A DNA stretch of 64,000 nucleotides from Xanthostigma xanthostigma (lineage: Eukaryota; Arthropoda; Insecta; Raphidioptera; Raphidiidae), in contig OY754466.1 in assembly GCA_963575645.1 (NCBI GenBank), forward strand, positions 8,286,001 through 8,350,000, written 5' to 3'. The translations under genes and the position numbers were made by a program. The notes under the pieces are model-generated. The model was not told where the DNA came from. It searched no databases and saw nothing but the letters and a program-made list of their open reading frames with translations. Positions 33,840 to 44,755 of this stretch are shown piece after piece (position 1 is the stretch's first letter; each line of letters begins with the position of its first letter).

Positions 33840-33949
33840 AATCTTCGCCGAAATCCGGTGCGAGCACATCGGCGCCACCGACACCCAAAACTGGTCTGGA
33901 CACGGCTGCCGCTGCCCTCCTAGCCAGCTTCGATAAGTCCGTACTTCAA
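33840..33949 (+). CDS. dystrophin-like exon G, Ser/Pro/Ala linker
   Basis: This exon is 110 nt, phase 1 in and phase 0 out, with acceptor TTGTTGCAG and donor GTAAGC at 33950. With the G from exon F it reads ESSPKSGASTSAPPTPKTGL, then a short Ala-rich helix (DTAAAALLASFDKSVLQ) leading into the next repeat. The Ser/Pro part is a hinge-like linker between rod repeats, and the second half begins helix A. It is much more GC-rich than its surroundings. The join with exon F keeps the frame open, the main evidence for the 26-kb intron. Confidence 0.85.
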
Positions 33950-34600
33950 GTAAGCATGAAATATTTATAATGTAATCATTTTGTAACAATACTGTTCTAG
34001 TACGTGGTAGAAATTATTTATTTACAATAACAAACGTTTAACAAAACAGTTAAACACCCAAACAAAAAGTACTTCTTTAACATAACAGAAACAAAACAAC
34101 AAATTCTAACATTTACAGTTACCTCGGTATTACTGCACCGACTGAACAATTTATGTGACACCTACTGTACGTTTGCCGTATGAACTCACTCACAAACGAA
34201 ATCTGACTGACTGTTTGACTCGCTGAGCTCGCCGTATTTATAGGCGCTGGGTACGTTTTTCCAGCCTTTTCTAGAATCTTCTGGTCCCTTCTATACCTGC
34301 ATTTATTGTTGTTACAAGTTTGGGATTTGGCTTTCGGCCGCCACAAAAATCCTTATACCTGCGTTCATTGTTGCTGTTTGCGAGAACATTCGACCGAAAG
34401 CATAGGCGTCCCAACGGCGAGCGCGCAATAATTTATTATTTGTGATACAGAAATGATCCGTTGCTTAACACTAAGAGTATACTGGTAGAAGAACGGTTCT
34501 AATTAATCCTCACCCTCTATTGACAAAAAGTCAATGGCTAGTCATTGGAGGGTGAGGGTGGATTAGAACCGCTCTTTTATCACTACTGCTGATAGATATA
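33950..34600. repeat. intron 7, left part
   Basis: Mostly plain intron. At about 34487-34585, TTCTAATTAATCCTCACCCTC and its approximate reverse GAGGGTGAGGGTGGATTAGAA face each other in a ~100-bp hairpin-like unit. No target duplication. Confidence 0.5.
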
Positions 34601-34650
34601 CAGTATATAAACGCGTAAGGTGCACATAGGGAAATTAGCATTTGAAAAAA

Positions 34651-34790
34651 ATAATAATAATAATAATACTCTTTATTTTATCTAATTTTACATTATATAG
34701 TAAAATTTACTCAACTTGTGAGTATAAAACATGTCAGAAAACTTAAATTAAATGTTGAAGTTAAATGTATAAAAATCATCCAAAGTGTAT
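34651..34790 (-). mobile_element. LINE 3' tail insertion
   Basis: Absent from the homologous Tc1/mariner copy. On the minus strand it ends GATAAAATAAAGAGTATTATT with an ATT-type tail, like short 5'-truncated LINE copies. Confidence 0.6.
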
Positions 34791-35051
34791 ACTTGGATCA
34801 GAGTTAGCCATGACTGCATTAATTGTTATTTCTATTGAATTATCGTGGTAATCTTGAGAATTTCTATTTTATTTTGATTTATTTTTATTTTACAAGACTT
34901 TTTTAATAATAAAAGGCACTTATAAATCATTATTTTAATTTTTTTGTACAAAAATAAAACTAAAAAACAACTCCATCTGTTTGGAAACATTTCATTCAAA
35001 AATTGTCTGACTGGTATGACGTATGCGCGTTGGTAATTCAGTGACCCAATG

Positions 35052-35846
35052 TAGACGTGTGTCGATCGATCATTTCTTGCGACCCGGGTCGATCGCGACC
35101 CACAGGTTAAGTGATCGTATCACAATGTTTCGATCGTTTGATCGATCAGCTTGTACCTATTAGACGTGTGTCGATCGAACATTTCCTGCGACCTAGGTCG
35201 ATCGCAACCTACAGGTTAGGGGATAGTATCACAATGATTCGATCGTTCGATCGGCTGTCTGAGTACCTATTTCATTTCTATACGAGTTACCATTGACCTG
35301 TTGATGTAATTTTCTGCGCTAGCTTGTTTGTACGAAAGAAAAACTTACCATTGAACAGAACAATGAGGCTTTTATTTAACTCGACTCAAATTACTTATAT
35401 AAAATAGATAATGAGATACGATAAATTAACACCAAGTAGGTATTTTAAGATTAAATTAATGTTTATATCTATTTTATGACACTATAGGTTATGATTAAGA
35501 AATAAAACTTGAGAATTTTTTTCGGGTTTTAAAGAACTTCTTTTTGCACTTATTGTCATTCCAGCTTTGGAAAAAAATCGTTCGCATGGTACAGATGTAG
35601 CATTCATTCAAGTGATTGTTGTATGTTATTATGACTCACGAGTCACGACTCTACCATAGAAATTCATCATTCAATCACTCGGTCACGCTCTGTCATCTAT
35701 TCCCTGTGGCTCTTTGGTTGCTATTGAGCTGACGATCGACTCGAGACCGAACGATTGGATCTTGTGAGATTCAGTGATTCAATCACTCAGTCACGGGTGG
35801 TGATCGAATCAAAACGATTCGATCAATCGCGATCGACACACGTCTA
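35052..35846. mobile_element. hAT element with doubled subterminal region, 795 bp
   Basis: Perfect 8-bp duplication ACCCAATG (35044-35051 and 35847-35854) inside the Tc1/mariner copy. Ends TAGACGTGTGTCGATCGAT and, reversed, TAGACGTGTGTCGATCGCG. The first ~110 bp are repeated in tandem (35052-35160 and from about 35161), including a second copy of the terminal sequence. No transposase gene remains. Confidence 0.9.
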
Positions 35847-36108
35847 ACCCAATGTCTTTAGGTTCAACACGAATAGGCGGAGATATTTGATCTCGCACAA
35901 TATTTAAGTATTTTTGGGAATTTAATGTCCCATTAATAAAAAAAGTTCGATTATGTTGTAATCATTTGAATATTTTCTTCGGTAGTATGCACATTCATTT
36001 TGCAAAAAAATATTATCTGTCAAATTGAAAAACAAGATTTCAAGGCTCACTCTGATCCAGTCATTTTTTCCCAATTTCCCTATATGCACCTTACGTGTTT
36101 AAATACTG

Positions 36109-36493
36109 TATATATACAATTGAAGTTAATAAAAGAGTGTTAAAGAGACTAGGTTTTTAAATTTTTGAAGTCCGGCTCTGGAAAAACGTACATCTTCGAC
36201 GTTGTTCGGATGTAATCGTTCCACTACACAAAATATTATTTCAACAAATACATTTAAAAGCTTTATAAAAAGCGGCAGGAGCTGCAGCGCGTGAATTATT
36301 TAAAGCTTAGAACGGAAGAACTTCTCGTACGAAACTTTCCCCTTAAAATGTGGCAACCGAGTTTCTTTCGTATAAATATTTAAAATTTATGTGGTCGGCT
36401 CAAAGTCAACATGTAAATTAGTTCGCATTTTTTAACTAATTCACGCTTGCGTCTTGGGTTTTAAATTTATTATTATTCTTTTCAATTTTATAG
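36109..36493. other. unassigned intronic stretch
   Basis: No gene or element recognised. Confidence 0.4.
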
Positions 36494-37075
36494 TTCACTA
36501 GCGGTTCCGCTCGGTTTCACCCGGGTGCAAAAGAACGAATGGGGGCCCTCCCCTCATTCGTTCTTTTGCAACTAAGATGAACGTACTCATGTCCCTACAT
36601 GAGTACGTACGTTCATCTTAGTCAGGGCCCGATCCAGCTATTTCGCCGCTCCGGGCAAAATAATATTTGCCGCCTTTTACTCATAGATAGTGTAATTTTT
36701 TTTTGTTTATCCATCTTTCAAATTTTCGCCGCGGACGCCGCGCCGCCCTCAATTTTGCCGCCCCGGGCAATTGCCCTCCCCTAGATTGGGCCCTGATCTT
36801 AGTTTGCCGAGATGAAAGTTGTGTCCAAATTTCATGACAATCGAAGTTACCGTCAAAAAGTTTTTGTCGGACGAACAAATTTTGAGTTGTATTTTGCAAC
36901 ATTTTTCATTGATGCTCCGCTCCTATTGGTCGTAGCGTGATATTATATAGCCTATAGCCTTCCTCGATAAATGGACTATCCAACAAAAAAAATGTCTTCA
37001 ATTCGGACGAGTAGTTTCCTGAGATTAGCGCGTTCAACCAAACAAACAAACTCTTCAGCTTGATATATTAGTATA
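36494..37075 (+). mobile_element. RTE-like tail repeat, interrupted
   Basis: Starts ACTAGCGGTTCCGCTCGGTT with CACCCGGGTGCAAAAGAACG, ends GATTAGCGCGTTC ... CAAACAAACAAACTCTTCAG and TATATTAGTATAGA. Interrupted by the hAT miniature at 36623-36795, and by a short inverted duplication of its own words (ATGAACGTACTCATG and reverse) just before it. Confidence 0.82.
36623..36795. mobile_element. hAT MITE, 173 bp, nested
   Basis: Perfect 8-bp duplication ATCTTAGT (36615-36622 and 36796-36803). Ends CAGGGCCCGATCCAG and, reversed, CAGGGCCCAATCTAG. Body with CGCCGCTCCGGGC and GCCGCCCCGGGC. Sits inside the RTE-like repeat, which dates it as the later insertion. Confidence 0.92.
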
Positions 37076-37509
37076 GATTACAGCCTTTATGAGCGGCTTC
37101 GCTCGCGTTGATATCGCTTTTGACAGATCGTACAGAATCGATTAAACATTTAAAAAAAATCATAATTCATTATTGAAACCGGAGTTCCATTAAAAATTTC
37201 AGTCATCCCCACCACCACGCAGGAGACGGTGTTTTTTTATATTTAATCGATGACCCAGACAACAAATCAGACAACTATTTGCAAAACAGTCGCGGACCAC
37301 GGCCTGGCAACCGCTGGTCTAGAATAATACTTTATAGTTTGACTCCTTAAACCTTAAACAGTTGTTAATTCATATATTTTACGAAATATAAACATAATTT
37401 ATTTCCCAATGAGAAATTGATTTGTTAGTTTCCAGAAGTGTATAAATCTGCAAAGGAACTACGATCTGAGAAGCGATGCGATCTAGTGATGTGTTTTGTT
37501 TGATTGCAG
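37076..37509. other. intron 7, right part
   Basis: Nothing recognised apart from the acceptor TTGATTGCAG at 37509. Confidence 0.5.
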
Positions 37510-37608
37510 ATTCGTGATTGGCTGACAATCGAGGAAGGAATGTTACGTCAACAAACAGTTGTAGTTAGTAACGTCGATGAGATTGTACAGTTGATTGATA
37601 AGCAAAAG
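37510..37608 (+). CDS. dystrophin-like exon H, spectrin repeat helix A-B
   Basis: This exon is 99 nt (33 codons), phase 0-0, with donor GTAAGC at 37609. It reads QIRDWLTIEEGMLRQQ after the last residue of exon G, then VVVSNVDEIVQLIDKQK. Helix A has the conserved Trp. The second part matches, in order and spacing, the block in vertebrate dystrophin/utrophin rods that reads like MVGDLEDINEMIIKQK. This resemblance is my main reason for choosing dystrophin over other spectrin-repeat proteins. The following helix is not found before 64000, so the next exon is probably beyond the window. Confidence 0.87.
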
Positions 37609-37641
37609 GTAAGCGCCTAAACCGCTATTTTTCTTTTTTTT

Positions 37642-38139
37642 ACACGCTTTATATTAACTTCGCTTGTAAGTTTGTTTGTAACCTTCTTTTGAACTACAGC
37701 AAGTGGTTTATTACTGTAGTATAATATGCCAGCACTGTAACTACAGTGGTTAGCTGTGCGGTCTAAGGCACGGGTCTTCGCTGACGTCAACTCTCGGAAT
37801 CACCGGTCGTGAGTTCTAATCCCGTCCACGCCGAAAAAAAAATTGTTTTTTTTTTTTCGGCAAATTTTTGACAATAAATCGAACTAAAAAGTTTAAAATA
37901 AATATAGTTTAAAAAAAACTAAAAAAGTAAAAAATATTTTTTTAAAATAAGCTTAAAACAATAATGAATAAAAAATACAAGTATTGTTGTGAAAAAAGCG
38001 TGGGGTGCTTTGTTCTACATTTTCGTACATCGAGCGCCCCACGCTTTTTTCACAATAATACTTGTATTTTTTATTCATTATTGTTTTAAGCTTATTTAAA
38101 AAAAATATTTTTTACTTTTTAGTTCGATATAAAGCGTGT
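37642..38139. mobile_element. MITE with tRNA-like insert and hairpin
   Basis: Ends ACACGCTTTATAT at both sides, as in 14039-14239. Inside are a tRNA-like unit (37737-37828), arms 37893-38010 mirrored by 38050-38139, and at the apex the same stem AAAAAAGCGTGGGG as in the small copy (37982-38071). Confidence 0.72.
37737..37828 (+). pseudogene. tRNA-derived unit (Leu/Ser-like)
   Basis: GTGGTTAGCTGTGCGGTCTA (box A-like) and GTGAGTTCTAATCCCG (box B-like), with a long variable region, followed by an A-run. Box B departs from the GGTTCGAAYCC norm, so it is likely inert. Confidence 0.5.
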
Positions 38140-39484
38140 TTTTCAGTTTTTCTTAAACTATATTTATTATTATTGAATTTCAAACTTTTTTGCAGCAATT
38201 TAGAATCAGTCTTTTTTTTCATTCTCTGTGATCTGCGTTTTTGTGGCACTCTGTATATCTTTTATGAACCTGTTTTCATGACTCCGTGCTCCTTTGGGTA
38301 ACAAACTTTCACGTCACGACGAAATATTTGCAACTTTCGTATTAAATTTTGATGTAAAATCGCTTAGAAACCTCGATAACTTTTTGCTAAATGAAATTCT
38401 TTGCAAATGACACATGCAACTTCCAATGAAATTACATTTTGATCGTTCATGTTTTCGCAAACGACCACAATACGATTTACCATCGGAAAGTCCATTCTCT
38501 GTTCCCAACTTCCTATTATAACTTTTCAATTTGAAAACTTTATTTCCCTTTATATTTTACAGTAAAATCTCACTTGAATATTACGTTTGTTCAGAAGAGA
38601 TATTGTACTGTACATACATTAAGTAGGTTAAGCTACGTTATATCAGTTGCAATGTAAACTGCAAAGGTAGTATTGATTATAACACTTACTTAATTGTTCT
38701 AGTTAATAGTGCGTGATTAGCATTTCAACAATACAATATTCGTTTAAGAAACTTTTAGCTTAGTCATTCCACAGAAATCTATAGATAGCCGATTGTACCA
38801 CAGTAGAGGGAGAATAGAACGTCCGACATCTTGTGTGAACCTTTTCCGGGCCATGCGCATATATATATGCGCAATCGACGCAAAACAGCTCTTCGACACC
38901 GTGTTGAAGTTGAACACATATACGGCTCATGCCCTGGAAATGGTCCCAACAAAATGTCGGACATTAAATTTAAGTGATTGGTGCAAACTAAATTCAAGTC
39001 AGTGAGTCTTTCTCGCTTTCTTTTGCGTAAGAGAAAGACTAGCCTAATATTTTCACCTTCGCTTACATAAAAATTCCAGCCAATTGGGCGACGGGACCAT
39101 TCCAACTTCAAAAATGTTGACATTAATAAATAAAATTTCTAATATCGTGTTAGGTGACGTGGGTAATGGCTAGTATTTAATATGATATTTGCTATTCGTT
39201 GCCATAATATGTTCCACGTAATGTAAAAATCAATCAAAGCATGCCGAACTAGTTTATTTCTGACAGATCCATAAAACAAAAGAGCGGCTGATTTTTTTTT
39301 ATTTTCAAAAAATATTTTTGAAACTATTTATAAGTTTAGAAAAAAAAAAATTAAAGAAACTTTCTTGAAAAAATAAATAGAATAATAAGCCGTTATGAAA
39401 AGTATACCATTATTATGTAAAAAACACCGTTATAGCATGCGCTGATTTTCCCCAAAAATAATAGGGCTCTTCATATTTGCATAG
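38140..39484. repeat. intronic stretch with an inverted pair and repeat fragments
   Basis: At about 38820-38960, GTCCGACATCTTGTG and ACAAAATGTCGGAC face each other around ATGCGCATATATATATGCGC. At 39060-39125 (minus) the end of the family with GTCCCGTCGCCCAATTGG follows. The rest is AT-rich and unassigned. Confidence 0.5.
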
Positions 39485-39690
39485 GTACCAAACATCCTCC
39501 CAAAATTTGGTTTCAATCCGCTCATCCGTTTGACCTGTATCGTGTTCACAGAACAGACGCACAGAGTTTTTTCAAAAATATGTTTTATGGATTCGAGGAA
39601 CCTCAAAACGGAAAGATACTGTACAATTTTTGAAAAGTGATTTTTGACCTAAACTAGTACCATTCCCCACTTGTGGGTTGGAATGATAAA
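39485..39690 (-). repeat. dispersed repeat family, minus copy
   Basis: Minus strand: CACAAGTGGGGAATGG, CTTTCCGTTTTGAGG, GAACACGATACAGGTCAAAC, GGATGAGCGGATTGAAACC, as at 32640-32860. Confidence 0.65.
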
Positions 39691-40279
39691 AAAACGGTAA
39701 ACAATGAACGTTCTATATACATCGATGGCTCCATAATTAATTGAGTTGACCTTAAAAGTGTATTTTGACGAAAGTTAAACTCATATTTGTAAAACTATAC
39801 TTTCCCTGCCTACTCAATTCCGCGGCCCATAAGTCAAGCAATATTCAGTTATTTTATTTATATTTCACAGTTAATTAAATGTTCCCAGTTCAGTTCCTTT
39901 TCAAGCAGTGCATTCGTCCAACAGCGTGATAGTATTGCTGTGCGTAATCACGCAAGTAGCGCTGTTATCAGTTCTTTAAATAAAGCTGTTGTAACACTCA
40001 CTGCTCCAATATTATTTCGGTGGTACAACATGTTTTGCGGACGTTAATAAACCTCAGTTATCGAGCGCCTATAATATATAATCAATCAACCACAACATAC
40101 TTCGTAACATTAGGTTTCCTAGACAAAAGTTGTGATCATCATTTTCAATTTGACTTCAGTCTGGAGATAAGTCCAACCAGACTCTTACGTTCTCGTATTT
40201 CTTGGAAACTTTTCTTGACTATTTTGTGATCAATCCTATTCCGAAACAGTAAGAAAAATAAATCAAAGGTACACTAAAT
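39691..40279. other. unassigned intronic stretch
   Basis: No gene or element. Ends with the 8-bp target site of the next hAT copy. Confidence 0.4.
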
Positions 40280-40600
40280 CAGGGGTGTCTGACTGATTTT
40301 TCTAAAGGGCCATTTATAAGATTTAGGGTGTGTTAGCGGGCCAGGCTCTAAATTAAAAACTAAAACACATGCTAAATTAAAATCTGTATTTATTTAGTTT
40401 AAATCAATTTTCATATAAAGGTAATAAAAAGGGTAAATTGTCTTGAGCTTGAGGATCCAGACACCTGAGGTCTCTTGTTTTTGATAAGCTCATTGATGTC
40501 AGGTGTCTAAAATCCTCACTGGATAGATTCTGGTCACAGACCGTATTGAGATGGCTTGAGGCCCGGATGCGTCTCGCGGGCCGTATCTTTGACATCTTTG
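40280..40600. mobile_element. hAT MITE, 321 bp
   Basis: Perfect 8-bp duplication CACTAAAT (40272-40279 and 40601-40608). Ends CAGGGGTGTCTGACTGA and, reversed, CAAAGATGTCAAAGATAC, the common hAT 'CAGGGGTGTCAAACT' type. Internal GGGCC words. No coding capacity. Confidence 0.92.
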
Positions 40601-40608
40601 CACTAAAT

Positions 40609-41175
40609 TGTGCCAGAATGTCGACAAGATTTGATTCCGAGAGGGTGTAAAATGCAGCACGATTATATCGGGAAATACAACCGTGCTATTGCTTTAATTA
40701 ATATTGATTGATTAAGTTTTCTGTTTTCTCAAGTAAATCATATCCTATAATGCAATTCTGATTTTATTTTTTTTCCTCTCAGGGATTTTCAGTTTTTCTC
40801 TTCCGTGCAATCACATATCCTTCCACCATGGTTAACATAAAGTTTAGAAGCTCATTCATTATAATAAATAATGCCAAATTTGTTTTTGTACTAATCAACC
40901 TTCGGGAAAATCAATCTGGAATTCGAGGAGAATATGATTTGTTTATGTCGCATTGATTGCCTTTTGTGATTGTTGATTTTTAAATCCTTCGATTGTGATT
41001 AGGACTTTTTCTAAAGCATCAAGAATACATCTGCAAGTGGCAGAATACACTTCTCTGATTGCCCAGAACAGCAAGTTTTATATCTTAAGCAGTTGTCGAT
41101 TCCCAAATTCGTCTACTAATGCAAAAGGAATATAAACCCAAAATTGTTGGTAGAAGTTTTGTTCCAAAAATATGT
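40609..41175. other. unassigned intronic stretch
   Basis: AT-rich, no recognised features. Confidence 0.4.
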
Positions 41176-41335
41176 ATTGAAGGAGATTTATTTGCTTGAT
41201 GAACAATAAGCTTTACCAGAGTATCGCATTGATGCCCTGATGATGAAAATATATTTTTCGAAACGTTGGCCACAAGCGATACTCTGCTAAAGCTTATTTT
41301 TCAATTGTTCCTCAACCAAATAAATCTCCTTCAAT
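41176..41335 (+). repeat. Penelope-like unit at apex of a hairpin
   Basis: Arms of ~55 bp (ATTGAAGGAGATTTATTTG at the left, mirrored at the right, and AGAGTATCGC / GCGATACTCT closest to the loop) hold a stem-loop at 41237-41267: CTGATGA, T, GAAAA-loop-TTTTC, GAAACGTT. CTGATGA and GAAA are the two invariant blocks of a hammerhead ribozyme. Confidence 0.8.
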
Positions 41336-42916
41336 AAACCCAAAACTGTGTGACAATCATAATACAAAGAATTGATTGCCTAAAATTGCAAACGCGATTT
41401 CTTCAACTGCTCCTCGATTTATATCTTTACCTCTGATTGGAACTGTTCCCAAAACACAAGAAAAGGACTATTTCTGCACTCAGTGTAACACCATCTGTCT
41501 TTAGATCGCGTGCATCCGGCGGTAGCAGTGAGCAGGCTATAAACAAGAAATAGCGCCCGCCCTTCTCTCCCGCCGTGTGTTTATCGGCGATCTGACTACG
41601 TGTAACCGCCGTTACGTGTTGCACAACCGTGTGGGTTACGTGACCACGTCACAACAGCAGACCAGTTACAAGATGCCGGGTTACGGCGATCGTTTTGATT
41701 AGACTACCATCGCTCTTTTCCATTCGCCACGAAACCTATGCAAAAACAATGTTTCAGGCGTTGGGGATATCTTCCCAACTACTTCGTCAAATATACCGTA
41801 CTATTCGATACATGCGTCGGTCCCTTAAGCGCTGTGAAATTTTAATCAAACGTCTTTGCTCTATGTAGCCCCAAATCTCTTAGTTTTCGTGATTCCCGTG
41901 TTTACTGTTGTCAAGTGTAAACGAGGGTAGATTAGATATACATGTTGCTTATCTGAAGCCTATAATAAATCATTGATAATAATAATTTATTACATACAAT
42001 TTATTTGCTGTTGAGCCTGAGATACTTAAGTTTGGTGGATTTACCATATAAATCTTACTCCTGCTTAAATCCTCGAGTCTTTCGAAACTATCGAGTCAGA
42101 TGTATGTTCTCATTTTGATTCATCTAATTCTACTTTGTCAAAAAAATATCATCAAAGGGATAGAGTTGAAAAACAGCAGTTTTGTTGCTGAACTCATTTA
42201 TCCCATTGATTTCTGTGATCAATAAATTTATTTATTATTATTATCATAACCTTTAGCAGAAAGTTCTCTCAGTTGTAACAATATTTTTATTTGAAATTAT
42301 TGTAACTAAGTTACAATCTAAGAAATACTTTTTTCATGATCAAACTACTGATTTGTCGTACAGATCTCTGCAATTCGTATTAAATTTTTAGATTTAGCAG
42401 AAACCTTATCAGACCACTTTTTTATTGTCTGGTGCTCATGAATCTCAATGCTATTTAATTGTTTGTCTGAAGATATTCATATATTTTATAATCACCGCAT
42501 AAATTCTCTGCCGTTTGCTATTGGGTTTGATATTCGTGGTCAAAGGCTTGAGCCTTGCGAAACTCCAGTTTAACTAAAAGTGTGTTCCATGTATTATGCT
42601 TTGTATTTTCCATTAATCATTAACCTCATCACAGGTGTACTCAGCTTCTCAAGTTCAGGTGTATCTAAGGGTTTACCACAAGTGGCGTTGTATATGCTGC
42701 CATGCAAAACTTTGAACCTTGCGTTATCATAGCTCATTCGATAACCAAAAAAATATTTTTCCTTTGATGTTTCTTAATTTTTCTTTAGTTTTATGAATGT
42801 ATTTTTATTGAAATATAATAATTCATGACCATTTTTTATACAGCATTGATAAATTGAAAACCCAATGATGTCATTAATAATATAGAACGAAAACTGACCG
42901 CAGCAATGCCCTAAGA
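41336..42916. other. unassigned intronic stretch
   Basis: No gene or element recognised; mixed composition around 41450-41700. Confidence 0.4.
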
Positions 42917-43325
42917 CGGCGATTCCTAAACTTTTTTGCCCACGAACCTATTAGAGTCTAGCAAAATTGTCGCGAACCATTAATATAAAATATAGAGCAA
43001 TTATTTTTTTAACTTCTTTGAAGTGTAATTGTCTATTTATAACATATAGATGTAGATTTTGCATAAGTTTCACTTATGTGGTGTGTAGTGTAAACCACAT
43101 GTAACTGTTTATCGAACAGCGTTAATGATTTTCGACCGAATTTATAGCTTCGTCCCACGTACAAACTTGCGCTCCAGATCGTTGACTATAGAGAATCACT
43201 GTTTGCCGGACGGCGTTTATACAAGTCGACCGTCGCTGGCCGAACTGTATATTCTACCAGAGAATGATGTGCCCGCGAGCCCTCTCGGATATACCCACTT
43301 CCGGAACCCAATTTGAGAATCGCTG
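42917..43325. mobile_element. hAT MITE, 409 bp
   Basis: 8-bp duplication with one change: CCCTAAGA (42909-42916) and CCCTGAGA (43326-43333). Ends CGGCGATTCCTAAACTTTTT and, reversed, CAGCGATTCTCAAATTG. A relative is visible at about 33310. Confidence 0.85.
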
Positions 43326-43333
43326 CCCTGAGA

Positions 43334-43860
43334 GGTTATTACCGCAAAATGATCAAAGAATAAACTGCCTCCCCGGTGTTCTTCCGTTGGTAGGACCGCT
43401 TTGTTAATGGGGAGAGGTCGGTCCTTTCAACAATCCTACAAGGCATTCCATCAGTTTCTATAGAGTGTAGTCTGCACATACACACACAAGATCCGTACAA
43501 ATGAAACCATTCTACGAAGCTATCATGTAATGACTTTGACAAATGGTTACAGAAGTTAGAAGTCGTCAATATTTTATGTATAGAGTGATCGAAAACGAAT
43601 GAACATCTAAGAGGCCTATCTGGTTTTGATATACAGGTTGTTCTCAGTCCACTTATTTTTTATTTTTAATTGGTGTAATTATATGTCAAAAGACCTTCCC
43701 CTGAATTTGAAGGAATGAAATTTTTTTAGGGCCGTAATATTTTTAGGGGTAACTTTAGGGACACAAAAAAAAACTTAAAATTTGAATTACAGAACCGACT
43801 CATTGTTAAATATCTGTTTACTAAGTCTTAACCTAAGTCCAAATAAATAATATAGTAAAC
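43334..43860. other. unassigned intronic stretch
   Basis: The minus frame 43339-43569 has no recognisable domain. Around 43720-43770 TTTTTAGGGCCG / TTTTTAGGGGTAACTTTAGG resembles the decayed element at 57715-57960. Nothing else. Confidence 0.4.
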
Positions 43861-44170
43861 TAGCGGTCCCGCCCGGTTTCACCCGGGTGCAAAAAAAACG
43901 AATGGGGGAGAGGGGCATGAGTTCATCTTCGTTTACCGAGATGAATGTTGTGTCCAAATTTCATGATGATCGAAGTTACCGTTCAAAAGTTTTTGTCGGA
44001 CGGACAAATTTTGAGTTACATTTTTCATTGATGCTCCGCTCCTATTGGTCGTAGCGTGATATTATATAGCCTATAGCCTTCCTCGATAAATGGACTATCC
44101 AACAACATTTTTTTTCAATTCGAACCAGTAGTTCCTGAGATTAGCGCGTTTAACCAAACAAACAAACTCT
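43861..44170 (+). mobile_element. RTE-like tail repeat
   Basis: ACTAGCGGTCCCGCCCGGTT, CACCCGGGTGC, CCGAGATGAATGTTGTGTCC, TATAGCCTATAGCCTTCCTC, GAGATTAGCGCGTT and CAAACAAACTCTTT in order. An internal ~10-bp block is missing near ACATTTTTCATTG. Confidence 0.82.
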
Positions 44171-44608
44171 TTTTATAATTTTTTTTATTTTTTTATAATA
44201 TAATATATATTATAATAAAGAGTATACAGACAATTATGCCTAACAACTCACAAAGATTAAAATTTACAATATAATATTTTTTAATGATCTTAAAGATATA
44301 TTCAGATATATTCTTCAGCTCTTATAAACAGAAAAAAGTGATGAATACTGAAAATTCGCTCTAAGAATTTTTAAAAATGTTCAATTACAGTCTAAGTTAC
44401 GATTTTATTTATTTGAATTAATTGAGCTAACGCCTGTATAATTCATTAAAAAAACAACTCTCACAGTATGTGAATTTTGTAATCCGGTACTATATATACA
44501 GACACCGGACAAACCACACCATATTATATGTAAAATATATTATAAACAAACTCTTCATCTTTATTTATTTAGTATAAATATCATGTGACTCTCGGTCTCC
44601 TTCAGTAG
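44171..44608. repeat. AT-rich tail region
   Basis: Contains AATAAAGAGTATACAGACAA, similar to a LINE 3' end. Otherwise AT-rich and unassigned. Confidence 0.4.
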
Positions 44609-44755
44609 CAGAATAACGCCGTCAAAGCGGCAGACTTTGTTGAAAATAAGTTAACAAAGAATTACGATTATTGTAACTGTAGAACAATCGTTTTTTTATT
44701 GTTAACTTATCTTCAACAAAGTTTGCCGCTTTGACGACGGTATTCACTATTCTGA
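44609..44755. repeat. palindrome, ~50-bp arms
   Basis: CCGTCAAAGCGGCAGACTTT ... AAGTTAACAA is mirrored by TTGTTAACTT ... AAAGTTTGCCGCTTTGACG around an AT-rich loop. Confidence 0.8.

Larger units (their letters stand above)
34601..36108 (-). mobile_element. Tc1/mariner relic, interrupted copy
   Basis: Same ends as the copy at 3122-3683 (CAGTATATAAACGCGTAAGG at left), with TA at 34599-34600 and 36109-36110. It is split by an AAT-rich, LINE-tail-like piece (about 34651-34790) and by a complete hAT element (35052-35846). The decayed transposase region continues on either side. Confidence 0.85.

Noticed and set aside
43339-43569. Minus-strand frame considered as a reverse-transcriptase remnant
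   Set aside because: I could not find any conserved RT block in it.
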